DNA of 64,000 nt from assembly GCF_000970285.1 (NCBI RefSeq), contig NZ_CP009516.1:4691036-4755035 (forward strand), written 5' to 3'. The DNA comes from Methanosarcina horonobensis HB-1 = JCM 15518. GTDB lineage: Archaea > Halobacteriota > Methanosarcinia > Methanosarcinales > Methanosarcinaceae. This document shows positions 1-8,628 of the stretch, piece after piece; the first letter of the stretch is position 1, and each line of letters opens with the position of its first letter. Both the position numbers and the translations under genes were made by a program. The notes beneath the pieces are model-generated. The model worked only from the letters and a program-made list of their open reading frames with translations. It did not search any database and was not told the origin of the DNA.

Positions 1-955
1 TTACAACCGAAACTTTCCCATTTCTAACCTCAAGGAGAGCTTTTTCATCCATATCGTTCAGGTACCCGGAAGCAAGTTCACGGCTATCCAGAGCATTTAC
101 AGGACAGACGATCACACAGTTCCCGCAGCCCAGACAAGCAGCATCATCCGTTTCCAGGCGGGTGCGGAGCAGGGCTTCAGGGACAGGAACTTCAAGCAGC
201 TTTTTCTCGAGGGGACCCTTTTTCTCCACATCCGGCAGAATTGAAGTTTTTCTGACGTCAATGGCATCCACAGGACATGAAACAGCACATGCCCCGCAGT
301 AAATGCAGGCATCCGGACGGTGACTAATCTTTTCGACTCTTTCTCCAGATTTAGCTTTTTTATTGAAAATAGCATTAGCAGGACAGACTTCCACACAGGT
401 ATGGCAGGTCTGACAGACATTTTCATCCCGTGTCCAGCGTCCTTCAAAGGGCTTTTCCACAGAAATAGCATTTACAGGACAGACTGCCGCACACCAGCCG
501 CAGTGAATGCAGCACTCTGTATCAATGAGGGTCTTTCCGACCAGTTTCAGGCTTCCATCCCCTGAAATCTCCCGGGTTACCTCAATGCAGCCTCTGGGAC
601 AGATGTCCGCGCATAGCCCGCAGTGGACACAGTTTTCATTTACTGTTGTTGGCTTCATAGCCTCGAAAACATAGGATTTGTCATTGAGGGTTTTTCCTTC
701 CTGCCTCAACTCAAGAGCCCCTGTGGGACAGACTCTCGCACAAATCCCGCAGACAATGCAGTTTTCACTTTCTTTCATTTCCAGGAAATCAGCATCCAGG
801 AGCCCTCTAGCTATAGCTCCCACGGCCCCCACTGCCAGGGTACCTTTGGGGCATGCCTGTACGCAGGTCCCGCAGCCAATGCATTTTTCGGGCTTATAGA
901 CCAGCTGCCTGTCTTTTTTTTCGGAAAAGACTGACAATCGCATCTCATCTTGCAT
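1..955 (-). CDS. fwdF: Polyferredoxin subunit of formylmethanofuran dehydrogenase (FwdF type), 3' end outside window
   Basis: Multi-cluster iron-sulfur protein that carries electrons to the Mo/W formylmethanofuran dehydrogenase, first step of CO2 reduction to methane (and the last oxidative step of methylotrophic growth). Seven CxxCxxCxxxCP motifs are visible in the first 318 residues, for example CIGCGTCVQACP, CIVCGICARVCP and CLGCGNCVIVCP. FwdF proteins usually carry eight clusters, so one more motif probably lies beyond the window edge. The reading frame is open at base 1, with no stop. The start ATG at 955 has a GAGGT Shine-Dalgarno about 8 nt upstream. The gene follows fwdE after 18 bp, so the two are cotranscribed. 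The visible part alone could be another polyferredoxin, but the FmdE-family neighbour argues for FwdF. Confidence 0.85.
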   Translation of the reverse strand, partial: MQDEMRLSVFSEKKDRQLVYKPEKCIGCGTCVQACPKGTLAVGAVGAIARGLLDADFLEMKESENCIVCGICARVCPTGALELRQEGKTLNDKSYVFEAMKPTTVNENCVHCGLCADICPRGCIEVTREISGDGSLKLVGKTLIDTECCIHCGWCAAVCPVNAISVEKPFEGRWTRDENVCQTCHTCVEVCPANAIFNKKAKSGERVEKISHRPDACIYCGACAVSCPVDAIDVRKTSILPDVEKKGPLEKKLLEVPVPEALLRTRLETDDAACLGCGNCVIVCPVNALDSRELASGYLNDMDEKALLEVRNGKVSVV

Positions 956-973
956 TTTATTTACCTCTCAACG

Positions 974-1591
974 TTATTCTGTGCATCCGCCGCACAGCAG
1001 CTCATTATCATGTTGAATGAACATTTCACCGCATTTTTTGCAGCACTGTATCCGCTTTTTCTTGCGGACCGGAACTTCCAGGTCCACAGGTTTCCAGGAG
1101 TACACTTTTTCCCCGGCTTCCAGGAGAACGGGCACAACCTCTTCATGAGGGAGCTTTTCAGTGTTCAGGTACCAGGCGTGGAGTTTGGGATAGTCCTTTG
1201 TCTTCTCAGGATCAAGGTAGATCCTGATACCTTTTATGCCGTGCACTTCTTCAGGCGCCTGTTTGTTTATCGTGACCGCCATCTTCCCCAGGTTACTGAT
1301 CTTTAACCCGTTGTTTCCGATGGTAGCTCCGGCAAGAATCTGGAAGGGGTCAGGCATGCAGCTTTTCGTTTCGCAGGTCACGTATATGCGCTCCCCGTCC
1401 CGGACATCGAGCTCTCTTCTTGCAATATTGAGCATCTGAATGCCGATTAATGCCCCGGAGGTCAGGAAGCCGTGAAAGGGGACGACCTTTTCGATCTGTG
1501 AAAGAAGCTCAGGGTCCTTTATCTGCTTCAGGATTGCCTCCATGTTGCGTTTCTCTTGGTCTGAATTTTTATGCAATGTGTACACCGCCAT
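974..1591 (-). CDS. fwdE: FmdE-family protein, formylmethanofuran dehydrogenase subunit E
   Basis: The N-terminal two thirds match the FmdE family (HGFLTSGALIGIQML near the start, then a CETKSCMPD segment). The C-terminus is a small zinc-ribbon-like unit with CCKKCGEMF and LLCGGC pairs. In methanogens this protein is encoded with the formylmethanofuran dehydrogenase subunits; its biochemical role is not settled. An in-frame GTG exists at 1600, but it lies inside a perfect inverted repeat and lacks a Shine-Dalgarno. The ATG at 1591 has GGTGA about 8 nt upstream and is preferred. A shorter form starting at 1543 is possible. It is the first gene of the operon continuing into fwdF. Two ModE-like inverted repeats precede it. 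Confidence 0.85.
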   Translation of the reverse strand: MAVYTLHKNSDQEKRNMEAILKQIKDPELLSQIEKVVPFHGFLTSGALIGIQMLNIARRELDVRDGERIYVTCETKSCMPDPFQILAGATIGNNGLKISNLGKMAVTINKQAPEEVHGIKGIRIYLDPEKTKDYPKLHAWYLNTEKLPHEEVVPVLLEAGEKVYSWKPVDLEVPVRKKKRIQCCKKCGEMFIQHDNELLCGGCTE

Positions 1592-1594
1592 GGG

Positions 1595-1630
1595 TTTCAC
1601 CGTTATGTTTATTTAAACATAACGGTGAAA
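1595..1630. promoter_or_regulatory. Perfect 17-bp inverted repeat over the fwdE start: candidate ModE operator, proximal
   Basis: Arms 1595-1611 and 1614-1630 are perfect reverse complements separated by TT. The core reads GTTATGTT, N6, AACATAAC at 1602-1623. It covers the GGTGA Shine-Dalgarno of fwdE, so it could act as DNA operator, as RNA hairpin, or both. The core resembles the CGTTAT...ATAACG half-sites known for bacterial ModE. Binding is inferred, not shown. Confidence 0.65.
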
Positions 1631-1681
1631 ATATTGAGTACAGACAGGGTGAATTTAAGACAGCCAGGTTATTTGGAGGAA

Positions 1682-1708
1682 TTTATATTATGTAAATTCC
1701 AACATAAC
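1682..1708 (-). promoter_or_regulatory. fwd promoter: TATA-like box overlapped by a second ModE-like inverted repeat
   Basis: On the minus strand a TATA-like AATATAAA lies at about 1682-1690, about 95 bp before the fwdE start. It overlaps ATTATGTA, N6, AACATAAC (1687-1708), which has the same half-site and 6-bp spacer as the repeat at 1602-1623. The two centres are 85 bp apart. The start point of transcription is inferred to be near 1660. Confidence 0.5.
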
Positions 1709-2559
1709 GCAGAAGGATACACTGTATTTATAGGTAACTTTCTAACAGAAACTTATCTCATTTGTAGTATGATTCAGAGGGATTCAGGGGTGAGATTTAA
1801 TGTAGGGGACAGAAACCCTCTTGGCCGGGCATAGAAAAGAAACACCAGCCAGAACTCTACAGCTTCCAGATATGTAAAGCTCAACATATCTATAAAAAAC
1901 GGAAGACAGGTCTTTTGCGCTCAAAATATATAAACAGGTATTTTATAAAATTATCGATCAAAAAGGGATTTTCCTTCAAGAGAAATGTTGTTTCTTAATT
2001 AGTTGAAATTCTAATTGTTCATAATCCAACAGCTTCGTTAACGTCTTCTTCCTTATAGCAGTGCCTTACTCGTAACAATACCTAATTTCTGCGCAAGTAA
2101 TGTTTTGTGCAAGTAGTTTCTTTTTTAAATTTCCTTTTCCAGAACTACTATAGAAGTTTAGCTCTTGATTGGACAAAAATTTGGTGAATTATGGATTCGT
2201 CATTTTTTTTAGATTTATTACGACCTTAATAATATAAACGCTAAATATAAAATTAACTATATATAAAACTGAAAAATAAGTAAACAGATAATATGAAAAA
2301 TCTGGTATCGAATATTCAAAATTAAGTAGCGTCAACCATCCATCATAAATAACAACAACTCTGGATATGAAGGCACTTACGTATAATTCATTCCATTTTT
2401 GATCAGAACATTTAGATAACAAATATAGTTAATTTATTATCATTTTGTAATTAATACAAAATGAATATTCCGAGTTAATATTACTAAAAAAAATAGTTAA
2501 TTATAGTTAGTAACACAAAATAGAAAATTATTAATCATAAAATGAATAAGTACTGGTTG
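1709..2559. other. AT-rich intergenic region between divergent fwd and methyltransferase-ABC operons
   Basis: No convincing gene. A 77-codon minus-strand frame at 2189-2422 contains a hydrophobic stretch, but base composition is as AT-rich as the surrounding spacer and no Shine-Dalgarno precedes it, so it is not called. The promoter of the methyltransferase-ABC operon should lie in the last 150 bp, which are very AT-rich; no single TATA box stands out. Confidence 0.5.
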
Positions 2560-3327
2560 ATGTCTTCTTCAGAACTCCAGATTAAAGAGATGGTAGCCCA
2601 TAAATGGGATCTTGCATCCGAGACTTTTGATACTCACGTCGGACATGGTATCCGGAGTAAAAAAGAAAGAGATGCCTGGAAACGTACTTTCCTGGAGGTT
2701 TTTCCGGAAAAGGGTTTGAAAATCCTTGATGTCGGCTGCGGAACAGGAGAGTTAAGCCTACTGTTTGCTGAGATGGGGCATGAGGTCTCAGGGATCGACA
2801 TTTCCAGACAAATGCTAAAAATAGCAAAAGCGAAGGCTGAAGCCTGTGGAGCTGACATAAACTTTGGGGAGGGAGATGCGGAAAACCCTCCTTTTGATAC
2901 ATCTTCTTTTGACATTGTATTCAGCCGCCACCTCCTCTGGACCCTGCCAGATCCGAAAACAGCCGTGGAGAACTGGAAGAGGATCCTGCGGAAGAATGGG
3001 AAGATTGTGATTATCGACGGGGTGTGGGACAGCAAGTCCCTGGAGTCCAGAGTACGCAGAAATGCGGGTGCCCTTTTGACCCTGCTCCTTGAAAGAAAAG
3101 ACCCCCGAAAAGGACACGCCGGGTATTCCGACGAACTCAAATCCCGGCTCCCTCATGCCGGAGGGGCTCCGCTTGAAAAAGTAAAGGAGTACCTTTCGAG
3201 TACGGGTTTTGAAAAGATCCAGGTTTTTGACCTGAAAGAAGTAAGAGAAGCCCAGAAAGAGAACATGCCGTTAGGCGAACGGATCGTACGCAGTTATCAG
3301 TACTATCTCATCTGCGGCCGGAAGTAA
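2560..3327 (+). CDS. Class I SAM-dependent methyltransferase, first of two paralogues flanking an ABC importer
   Basis: Rossmann-fold methyltransferase. SAM-binding motif I is ILDVGCGTGELSLLFAEMGH, the acidic residue of motif II is in GIDIS, and there is a characteristic FSRHLLWTLPDP segment. About 255 residues. The in-frame ATG at 2542 is possible. The ATG at 2560 is chosen because MSSSELQIKEMVAHKWD then aligns without gaps with the N-terminus of the paralogue at 8625. Neither start has a good Shine-Dalgarno. The gene ends 43 bp before the binding-protein gene and opens the cluster. Substrate unknown: the close link to an importer suggests it methylates the imported compound, a carrier for it, or a product made from it. 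Ubiquinone/menaquinone methyltransferase-like domain labels should not be taken as function here. Confidence 0.85.
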   Translation: MSSSELQIKEMVAHKWDLASETFDTHVGHGIRSKKERDAWKRTFLEVFPEKGLKILDVGCGTGELSLLFAEMGHEVSGIDISRQMLKIAKAKAEACGADINFGEGDAENPPFDTSSFDIVFSRHLLWTLPDPKTAVENWKRILRKNGKIVIIDGVWDSKSLESRVRRNAGALLTLLLERKDPRKGHAGYSDELKSRLPHAGGAPLEKVKEYLSSTGFEKIQVFDLKEVREAQKENMPLGERIVRSYQYYLICGRK

Positions 3328-3370
3328 AATTTATAAAAAACACTTATAAAAAACAGACGGAGGTTCCGAA

Positions 3371-5023
3371 ATGAAAAATAAAAGCTCCCCCCTGCTGATA
3401 TTGTTAATTATCCTGCTGACCTGCGCCATCCTGGTGACTTCCGGGTGCAGCAGTACAAAAGAAAGCGAAGCAAAAGAAGCGATCTCCGGGCTGGAAGTAA
3501 CCTCAGGATCAGAGGCTGCCTCTCAGCCGGAAGGAGGCTCTGAAGCTGACTCTGAAGCTAGCACACTTGTACTTGGAGAGATGTGGGAAATAGACTCTGT
3601 CGATACTATTAATGGAGGTGCCGGCACCCTGATCTGTGAGAAGGCCGCAGTGACAGAAACCCTTGTTGGCGCAAATGAAGACTTCTCCCTGAAACCCGGA
3701 CTTGCAACCTCCTGGGAGCAACTTGATGAAAATACCTGGGAGTTCAGGCTAAGAGATAACGTTGTCTTCCATGATGGGAGCAGGATGACTGCAGAAGAAG
3801 TAAAGTTCACGCTGGAAAAAGTCATTGAAGCAAACTCGAAAGTCGCTTCCATGCTCAAGGTCGATACTATCGAGGCAGTCGACAATTATACCCTCAAAAT
3901 CAAAACCACGGAAATCAACCCAATCCTTCCCGGAATCCTCCATTACCCGGATACTGCCATAATAAGCCCTTCTTCTTTTGACGCAGCCGGAGAGTTCGTA
4001 AAGCCTGTTGGGACAGGGCCGTATAAATTTGAATCTTTTGATGAGCGGACCAGGGTCCTGACAGTCGTTAAAAATGAAAACTGGTGGGGAGGAGAAGTCG
4101 GGCTTGACAGGATGGTCCTTAGAGGGATACCTGATCCGAACACAAGAGCAATGGCAATCGAAAATGGAGAGGTAGACTTTACAGTCGATGTGCCTTACAG
4201 TGAAACGGATAGAATTGACGCTATAGATGGTATTAATGTAGAGAAGTACAGGACTCCAAGGGTTTACAAACTCGATATAAACCTGAAACATGAGCCTCTT
4301 GAAGACGTCAGGGTCAGGCAGGCGATGTCCTATGCCATTGATAGGTATGGAATCGTGGAACATGTACTCTACAACGTAGGAGAAGCTGCTGCAGGTCCCT
4401 TCCTTCCAACAATGGTCTGGGCAAATCAGAGCCTGAGCCCTTACACCAGGGACCTGGAAAAAGCCGATGAACTCCTGACAGCCGCAGGCTGGGTAGACAC
4501 CGACGGGGACGGGATAAGGGATAGAGACGGAAAAACCCTCAAGCTCAACCTGATGACCTATTCCGCAAGACCAGGCCTCCCTCCAATGGCTGAAGCCATG
4601 GCTGCCCAGTTAAAGGAGGCAGGTATAGATGTAGAGACAGAGGTAATGGAAATGGGGTCAATTGATGACAGAAGGGAAAAAGGCAACTGGGACCTTTACC
4701 TTGCCGCTTACAACATTGCAATGGTTCCAGACCCCGAATATATTCTCACAAACTGGTACATAACGGATGGGCCTGACAACGGACCCGGGTACTCCAATCC
4801 GGAAGTAGACGCCCTGATAAAGGAAGCCAGACAGATCACTGACCTGGGAGAGCGTTATAAAAAATTCAATGATGTAGAAGCTATTGTGTATGAAGAACAG
4901 CCAATGATCATTGTGGCTTACTACGGCTGCGCAATTGTAAAGAAGGACTATGTAAAAGGCTATGTTTTCGACCCGACAGCGCACGACTATCGCATAAATG
5001 CAGAGATGTATCTCGAGAAATAA
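3371..5023 (+). CDS. Extracellular solute-binding lipoprotein of a peptide/nickel-type ABC importer (SBP family 5)
   Basis: 550 residues. The N-terminal hydrophobic segment ends in the lipobox VTSGC, so the mature protein is probably lipid-anchored at the outer face of the membrane. A Ser/Glu/Ala-rich linker of about 35 residues follows. The body is a family 5 binding protein (DppA/OppA/NikA): FRLRDNVVFHDGSRMTAEEVKFTLE, VGTGPYKFESFD, VRQAMSYAIDR and YSNPEVDALI are hallmark segments. Shine-Dalgarno GGAGGT precedes the ATG by about 7 nt. The family binds peptides, nickel chelates, opine metallophores or other small molecules, and the ligand cannot be read from sequence. Two methyltransferase genes in the same operon make a chelate or modified metabolite more attractive than plain peptides; that is inference. 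Confidence 0.88.
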   Translation: MKNKSSPLLILLIILLTCAILVTSGCSSTKESEAKEAISGLEVTSGSEAASQPEGGSEADSEASTLVLGEMWEIDSVDTINGGAGTLICEKAAVTETLVGANEDFSLKPGLATSWEQLDENTWEFRLRDNVVFHDGSRMTAEEVKFTLEKVIEANSKVASMLKVDTIEAVDNYTLKIKTTEINPILPGILHYPDTAIISPSSFDAAGEFVKPVGTGPYKFESFDERTRVLTVVKNENWWGGEVGLDRMVLRGIPDPNTRAMAIENGEVDFTVDVPYSETDRIDAIDGINVEKYRTPRVYKLDINLKHEPLEDVRVRQAMSYAIDRYGIVEHVLYNVGEAAAGPFLPTMVWANQSLSPYTRDLEKADELLTAAGWVDTDGDGIRDRDGKTLKLNLMTYSARPGLPPMAEAMAAQLKEAGIDVETEVMEMGSIDDRREKGNWDLYLAAYNIAMVPDPEYILTNWYITDGPDNGPGYSNPEVDALIKEARQITDLGERYKKFNDVEAIVYEEQPMIIVAYYGCAIVKKDYVKGYVFDPTAHDYRINAEMYLEK

Positions 5024-5136
5024 AAAGAAAGGAGGCTCGAAAGGGTACGGGTTCCGGACCTGTACCTGAGTTTCCTTCCACTCAAAGTAAAATGGAAAGA
5101 ATGGGGTTTTGCTCTCTGTTCACATAAGGAGGAAGC

Positions 5137-6078
5137 ATGAAATATTTCTTGAAAAGGGCAGGTTTCATGATACTTACGCTTTTTGCAGCCTGTGCTCTGA
5201 CCTTTTTCCTGATGAACGTGATTCCTGGGGGCACGGCTGAGCTGATCATCAAGCATACCTTCGTGGGGCTGGAGGAGAGCGTAACCGAAGAACAGATTAA
5301 CCAGGTCTCAAGCCGGTACAACCTTGATGACCCTCTTTATCTGCAATTCTTCATGTGGGTAAAAGAAGCCGTATTGAGAGGAGACATTGGAACTTCCTAT
5401 GTCTTTAAGAAACCGGTCCTTTACCTCCTAACTTTGCGTCTGCCGGCAACGGTCCAGCTTGCAGGGGCAAGTATGGGGCTTTCAGTGGTTGCGGGAGTAA
5501 GCCTGGGAATTTATTCTGCCCTCCGGGAAAACCGGATTTCGGACCACGTCCTCAGGGTTATAACGCTTTTTGGAGTTTCGATGCCCGGTTTCTGGGTAGC
5601 CCTGCTCCTTATCCTGGTATTTTCCCTGAAACTGAAACTTGTTCCTGTATCAGGGTACGGGAACCTGGAAAACCTGTTTTTGCCCGCAGCAGCCCTTTCC
5701 CTCCATTCCGCTGCTGCGATTATGAGAGTCACCAGGACAAGCATGCTTGAAACTCTGGGACAGGAGTATATCAGGTTTGCAAAAGCCAAAGGGCTGCCTG
5801 TATGGAAAATCATGAGCCGGCACGCCCTTAAAAATGCCATGCTCCCTGTCATCACGGTGATCGGTTTTCAGATGGGAAGCCTGCTTGGGGGAGCGGTTGT
5901 AATTGAAAAAATCTTTGCCTGGCCGGGAATAGGAAGCCTGCTTGTTGACTCGATTTCTGCCAGGGACCTGCCCATGGTGCAGGGCTGTGTGCTTGCCATT
6001 GTTACGATGTTTCTCCTTGTGCATTTCCTTGTGGATATGCTCTATACGCATCTTGACCCACGGATAAGGTACGGCTGA
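5137..6078 (+). CDS. ABC importer permease, DppB/NikB type
   Basis: 313-residue inner-membrane permease. The DppB-type N-terminus has a first membrane helix followed by an extracytoplasmic loop (VIPGGTAE). The coupling-helix EAA region is near LGQEYIRFAKAKGLPVWKIMSRHALKNAMLPV. The conserved C-terminal segment is EKIFAWPGIGSLLVDSI. Shine-Dalgarno AAGGAGGAAG lies just before the ATG. The 113-bp gap to the binding-protein gene is the largest in the operon. Pairs with the next permease to form the channel. Confidence 0.9.
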   Translation: MKYFLKRAGFMILTLFAACALTFFLMNVIPGGTAELIIKHTFVGLEESVTEEQINQVSSRYNLDDPLYLQFFMWVKEAVLRGDIGTSYVFKKPVLYLLTLRLPATVQLAGASMGLSVVAGVSLGIYSALRENRISDHVLRVITLFGVSMPGFWVALLLILVFSLKLKLVPVSGYGNLENLFLPAAALSLHSAAAIMRVTRTSMLETLGQEYIRFAKAKGLPVWKIMSRHALKNAMLPVITVIGFQMGSLLGGAVVIEKIFAWPGIGSLLVDSISARDLPMVQGCVLAIVTMFLLVHFLVDMLYTHLDPRIRYG

Positions 6079-6082
6079 TATT

Positions 6083-6988
6083 ATGGATAATGCATTTGCT
6101 GATAGGTTAAGAAAAAAAAGCTTTTTGCTGCTGGACGCTTACGGAAGCGAATTTGTAAAAAGAGTATTTCAAAGAAAAGATATGCTTTTTGCACTGGCAG
6201 CACTTCTGGTTTTTATCGGGATTGCCCTTTTTGCTCCCCTGATTTCTCCTTACGACCCCAATGCCATTGACCTGAAGAATAAGAACCTGAGCCCGTCAGG
6301 AGAGCATCTCCTGGGTACTGATTATCTCGGGAGGGACCTTTTTAGCAGGATCTTAATTGGAGCCTGGACTTCTCTTTCCATTGCCTCGGGGGTTGTGCTT
6401 ACTTCCCTGTTTCTGGGAACTGCCGCGGGATGTGCAGCAGGCTATTATGGAGGGTTTGCGGACGAAAGTATCTCAAGGATTATAGACATTTTTCTCTCTT
6501 TTCCTGGCATCATCTTTGCCCTCACCATTATGGGGGTACTTGGGAGCGGGGTTTTCAACCTGATGCTTGCCCTTTCTATTGTCCACTGGGCAAAGTATGC
6601 AAGAATGATGCGGGGACAGGTCCTTTCCGTCAAAAAACAGGAGTTTATCCTTTCCGCCATAACAGGAGGAGCCGGAGATTTTCATATAATCCGCAAACAT
6701 ATCGTGCCCAATACAATCGCTCCTCTTCTCGTACTTGCTACAATCGACTTCGGGCATGTAATCCTCTCAATTGCCACACTGAGTTTTCTCGGAATAGGGC
6801 TGCCTGCCGATGTCCCGGAATGGGGTGCCATGCTTTCCGCAGGAAAGGAGTTTATGAGGACAGCCCCTTACCAGACGGTCTTTCCTGGGCTTGCCATAAC
6901 CGTTATTGTGGTTATTTTCAGCATTCTGGGAGACGGTATGAGAGATATCCTTGACCCGAACCGTGAAGGAGGAGAAATCTATTCATGA
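6083..6988 (+). CDS. ABC importer permease, DppC/NikC type
   Basis: 301 residues. A cytoplasmic N-terminal tail is followed by a first helix, then the DppC hallmark PYDPNAIDLKNKNLSPSGEH and LLGTDYLGRDLFSRIL. Further helices follow. The EAA loop is around LSVKKQEFILSAITGGAGDF, and the C-terminus has GDGMRDILDPN as usual for the family. It starts 4 bp after the DppB-type permease, so the two are translated together. Forms the heterodimeric transmembrane channel. Confidence 0.9.
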   Translation: MDNAFADRLRKKSFLLLDAYGSEFVKRVFQRKDMLFALAALLVFIGIALFAPLISPYDPNAIDLKNKNLSPSGEHLLGTDYLGRDLFSRILIGAWTSLSIASGVVLTSLFLGTAAGCAAGYYGGFADESISRIIDIFLSFPGIIFALTIMGVLGSGVFNLMLALSIVHWAKYARMMRGQVLSVKKQEFILSAITGGAGDFHIIRKHIVPNTIAPLLVLATIDFGHVILSIATLSFLGIGLPADVPEWGAMLSAGKEFMRTAPYQTVFPGLAITVIVVIFSILGDGMRDILDPNREGGEIYS

Positions 6989-7006
6989 AGGAGGGGAAAT
7001 CTATTG
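6964..7006. repeat. Tandem 20-bp duplication that supplies the ribosome-binding site of the next gene
   Basis: The segment GAAGGAGGAGAAATCTATT at the 3' end of the DppC-type gene is repeated with one substitution right after it. The first copy encodes the last residues of the permease. The second contains the GAAGGAGGGG Shine-Dalgarno and the TTG start of the ATPase gene at 7004. Confidence 0.8.
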
Positions 7007-7945
7007 AGCCTGCTTGAAATAAGAGACCTTTCCATAGAATTTCCTTCAGGAGAGAACACGGTAAAAGCCGTTTCTGATGTCTCTTTCGATGTAAGGGAAG
7101 GGGAGGTCTTCGGGATTATAGGAGAAAGCGGGTCAGGGAAATCAGTTATCGGACTTGCCCTGCTCAGGCTCCTGCCTGCAAATGCAACGGTTTCGGGAAC
7201 AGCCTTTTTTCAGGGACAGGACCTTTTTTCCCTTAAACCCTCAGAGCTCCGGAAAATCCGGGGAAAACGGATCTCGCTTATGCCCCAGAATCCGGCTGGC
7301 GCCCTTAACCCTGTCCTGAAAAACGGGCTTCAAATGGAGGAAGTGTTCGAAGGGAACGGGAAGGAAAAAAAGGAAGGAATGAAAAAAGCTCTGAAACTGA
7401 TGAAACAGCTCTTTTTGAAAGATCCAGAAAGACTTTGCGGCCTTTATCCTCACCAGTTATCCGGAGGCATGAGGCAACGGTTGATCGCCTGCATGTCTCT
7501 CTCTTTTGAGCCCGAACTTTTGATTGCGGATGAACCTACAAAAGGGCTGGACCCTGAGGCAAAGACAGGAGCTATCGAGCTTTTCACCAAAATAAAAAAA
7601 GAGTACGGGAAGACAATGCTCCTGATTACTCACGACCTTGACCTGGCTCTTGAAGTCTGCGATCGCATAGCCGTGATGTATGCAGGAGAGATTGTGGAGC
7701 TGGATAAGGCTTCAAAAGTCCTGAGCACACCCCTTCACCCGTATACAAAAGGGCTTGTCCGGGCTCAGCCAAGAAACGGGCTTGTCCCCATGAGCGGACA
7801 GAGCCCAAGCAGGATAAGTCTTCCAGACGGCTGTTTTTTTCATGAGAGGTGCAGGTACTCGGGTATTGAATGCTCCAGAAAACACCCTGAAATGAAAAAC
7901 CATAAAGGAGGCGGAGTAAGGTGCCACTTCCAGTCCTTACAATAA
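7004..7945 (+). CDS. ABC importer ATPase, DppD/NikD type
   Basis: 313-residue nucleotide-binding subunit. Walker A GESGSGKS, Q-loop LMPQNPAGALNP, signature LSGGMRQR, Walker B LLIADEPTKGLD and switch histidine in ITHDL. The C-terminal oligopeptide-transporter extension contains a Cys-bearing CFFHERCRYSGIECSRKHP segment, which in this family can bind a 4Fe-4S cluster or metal. TTG start with strong Shine-Dalgarno 7 nt upstream. Overlaps the next ATPase gene by 25 bp. Confidence 0.9.
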   Translation: MSLLEIRDLSIEFPSGENTVKAVSDVSFDVREGEVFGIIGESGSGKSVIGLALLRLLPANATVSGTAFFQGQDLFSLKPSELRKIRGKRISLMPQNPAGALNPVLKNGLQMEEVFEGNGKEKKEGMKKALKLMKQLFLKDPERLCGLYPHQLSGGMRQRLIACMSLSFEPELLIADEPTKGLDPEAKTGAIELFTKIKKEYGKTMLLITHDLDLALEVCDRIAVMYAGEIVELDKASKVLSTPLHPYTKGLVRAQPRNGLVPMSGQSPSRISLPDGCFFHERCRYSGIECSRKHPEMKNHKGGGVRCHFQSLQ

Positions 7946-8628
7946 ACGGACTGGCAATGAGCTTCGGGGCTTCGGAGGTACTCAAAAACGTCAGTTTTTC
8001 AGTAGCGCCGGGGGAGACCATGGGGCTTTTCGGAAAAAGCGGGTCAGGAAAAACTACAATTGGAAGGTGCATCGTGTGGCTTGAAAAACCTACGGGAGGG
8101 GAAATCCTGGTTCATGGAATGGATATCCTGAGCATGAGAAAAAAGGAGTTTCGGAAACTGCGCCCGAAAATCCAGATGATTTTCCAGCACCCGGAAACCT
8201 CCCTTGATCCTCGCATGAAAGCTTTTGAGAACCTTATAGAGCCATTGAAACTTCATTCCGGGCTCAAAAAAGATGCCCTCCTTAAGCGAGGAGAAGAACT
8301 GGCAAAACTCACAGGATTGCGCCCGGAACACCTTGCCCGCTATCCGGGCCAGCTCAGCGGAGGGGAAATTCAGAGGATAGTGCTTGCCAGGATTATGGCT
8401 TTGTCCCCGGACTTTATCGTTGCTGACGAGCCTACTTCCATGCTTGATGTTTCAGTCCAGGCCCAGATCCTGCATCTTATGCAGAAACTCCAGAGGGAAA
8501 CAGGGGTCTCCTACCTGCTGATTTCCCACGACCTTGAGGTGTTAAGGAAAATTTGCCACAGGATTGCCTATCTTGAAAACGGGACCATTACCTCAATTGA
8601 AAACATAAACAGAGGCATTAGAATATGA
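7921..8628 (+). CDS. ABC importer ATPase, DppF/NikE type
   Basis: 235 residues. Walker A GKSGSGKT, Q-loop MIFQHPETSLDP, signature LSGGEIQR, Walker B FIVADEPTSMLD, switch ISHDL. It is shorter than many DppF proteins because it lacks the C-terminal oligopeptide extension; NikE-type proteins are similarly short. GTG start at 7921 with AAGGAGGCGGA upstream, inside the preceding ATPase gene. Its stop overlaps the start of the second methyltransferase gene (ATGA), which ties the methyltransferase to the transporter. Confidence 0.9.
   Translation: MPLPVLTINGLAMSFGASEVLKNVSFSVAPGETMGLFGKSGSGKTTIGRCIVWLEKPTGGEILVHGMDILSMRKKEFRKLRPKIQMIFQHPETSLDPRMKAFENLIEPLKLHSGLKKDALLKRGEELAKLTGLRPEHLARYPGQLSGGEIQRIVLARIMALSPDFIVADEPTSMLDVSVQAQILHLMQKLQRETGVSYLLISHDLEVLRKICHRIAYLENGTITSIENINRGIRI

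Noticed and set aside
2189-2422. 77-codon minus-strand frame with hydrophobic stretch
   Set aside because: Composition matches the AT-rich spacer, no Shine-Dalgarno, no recognisable motif.
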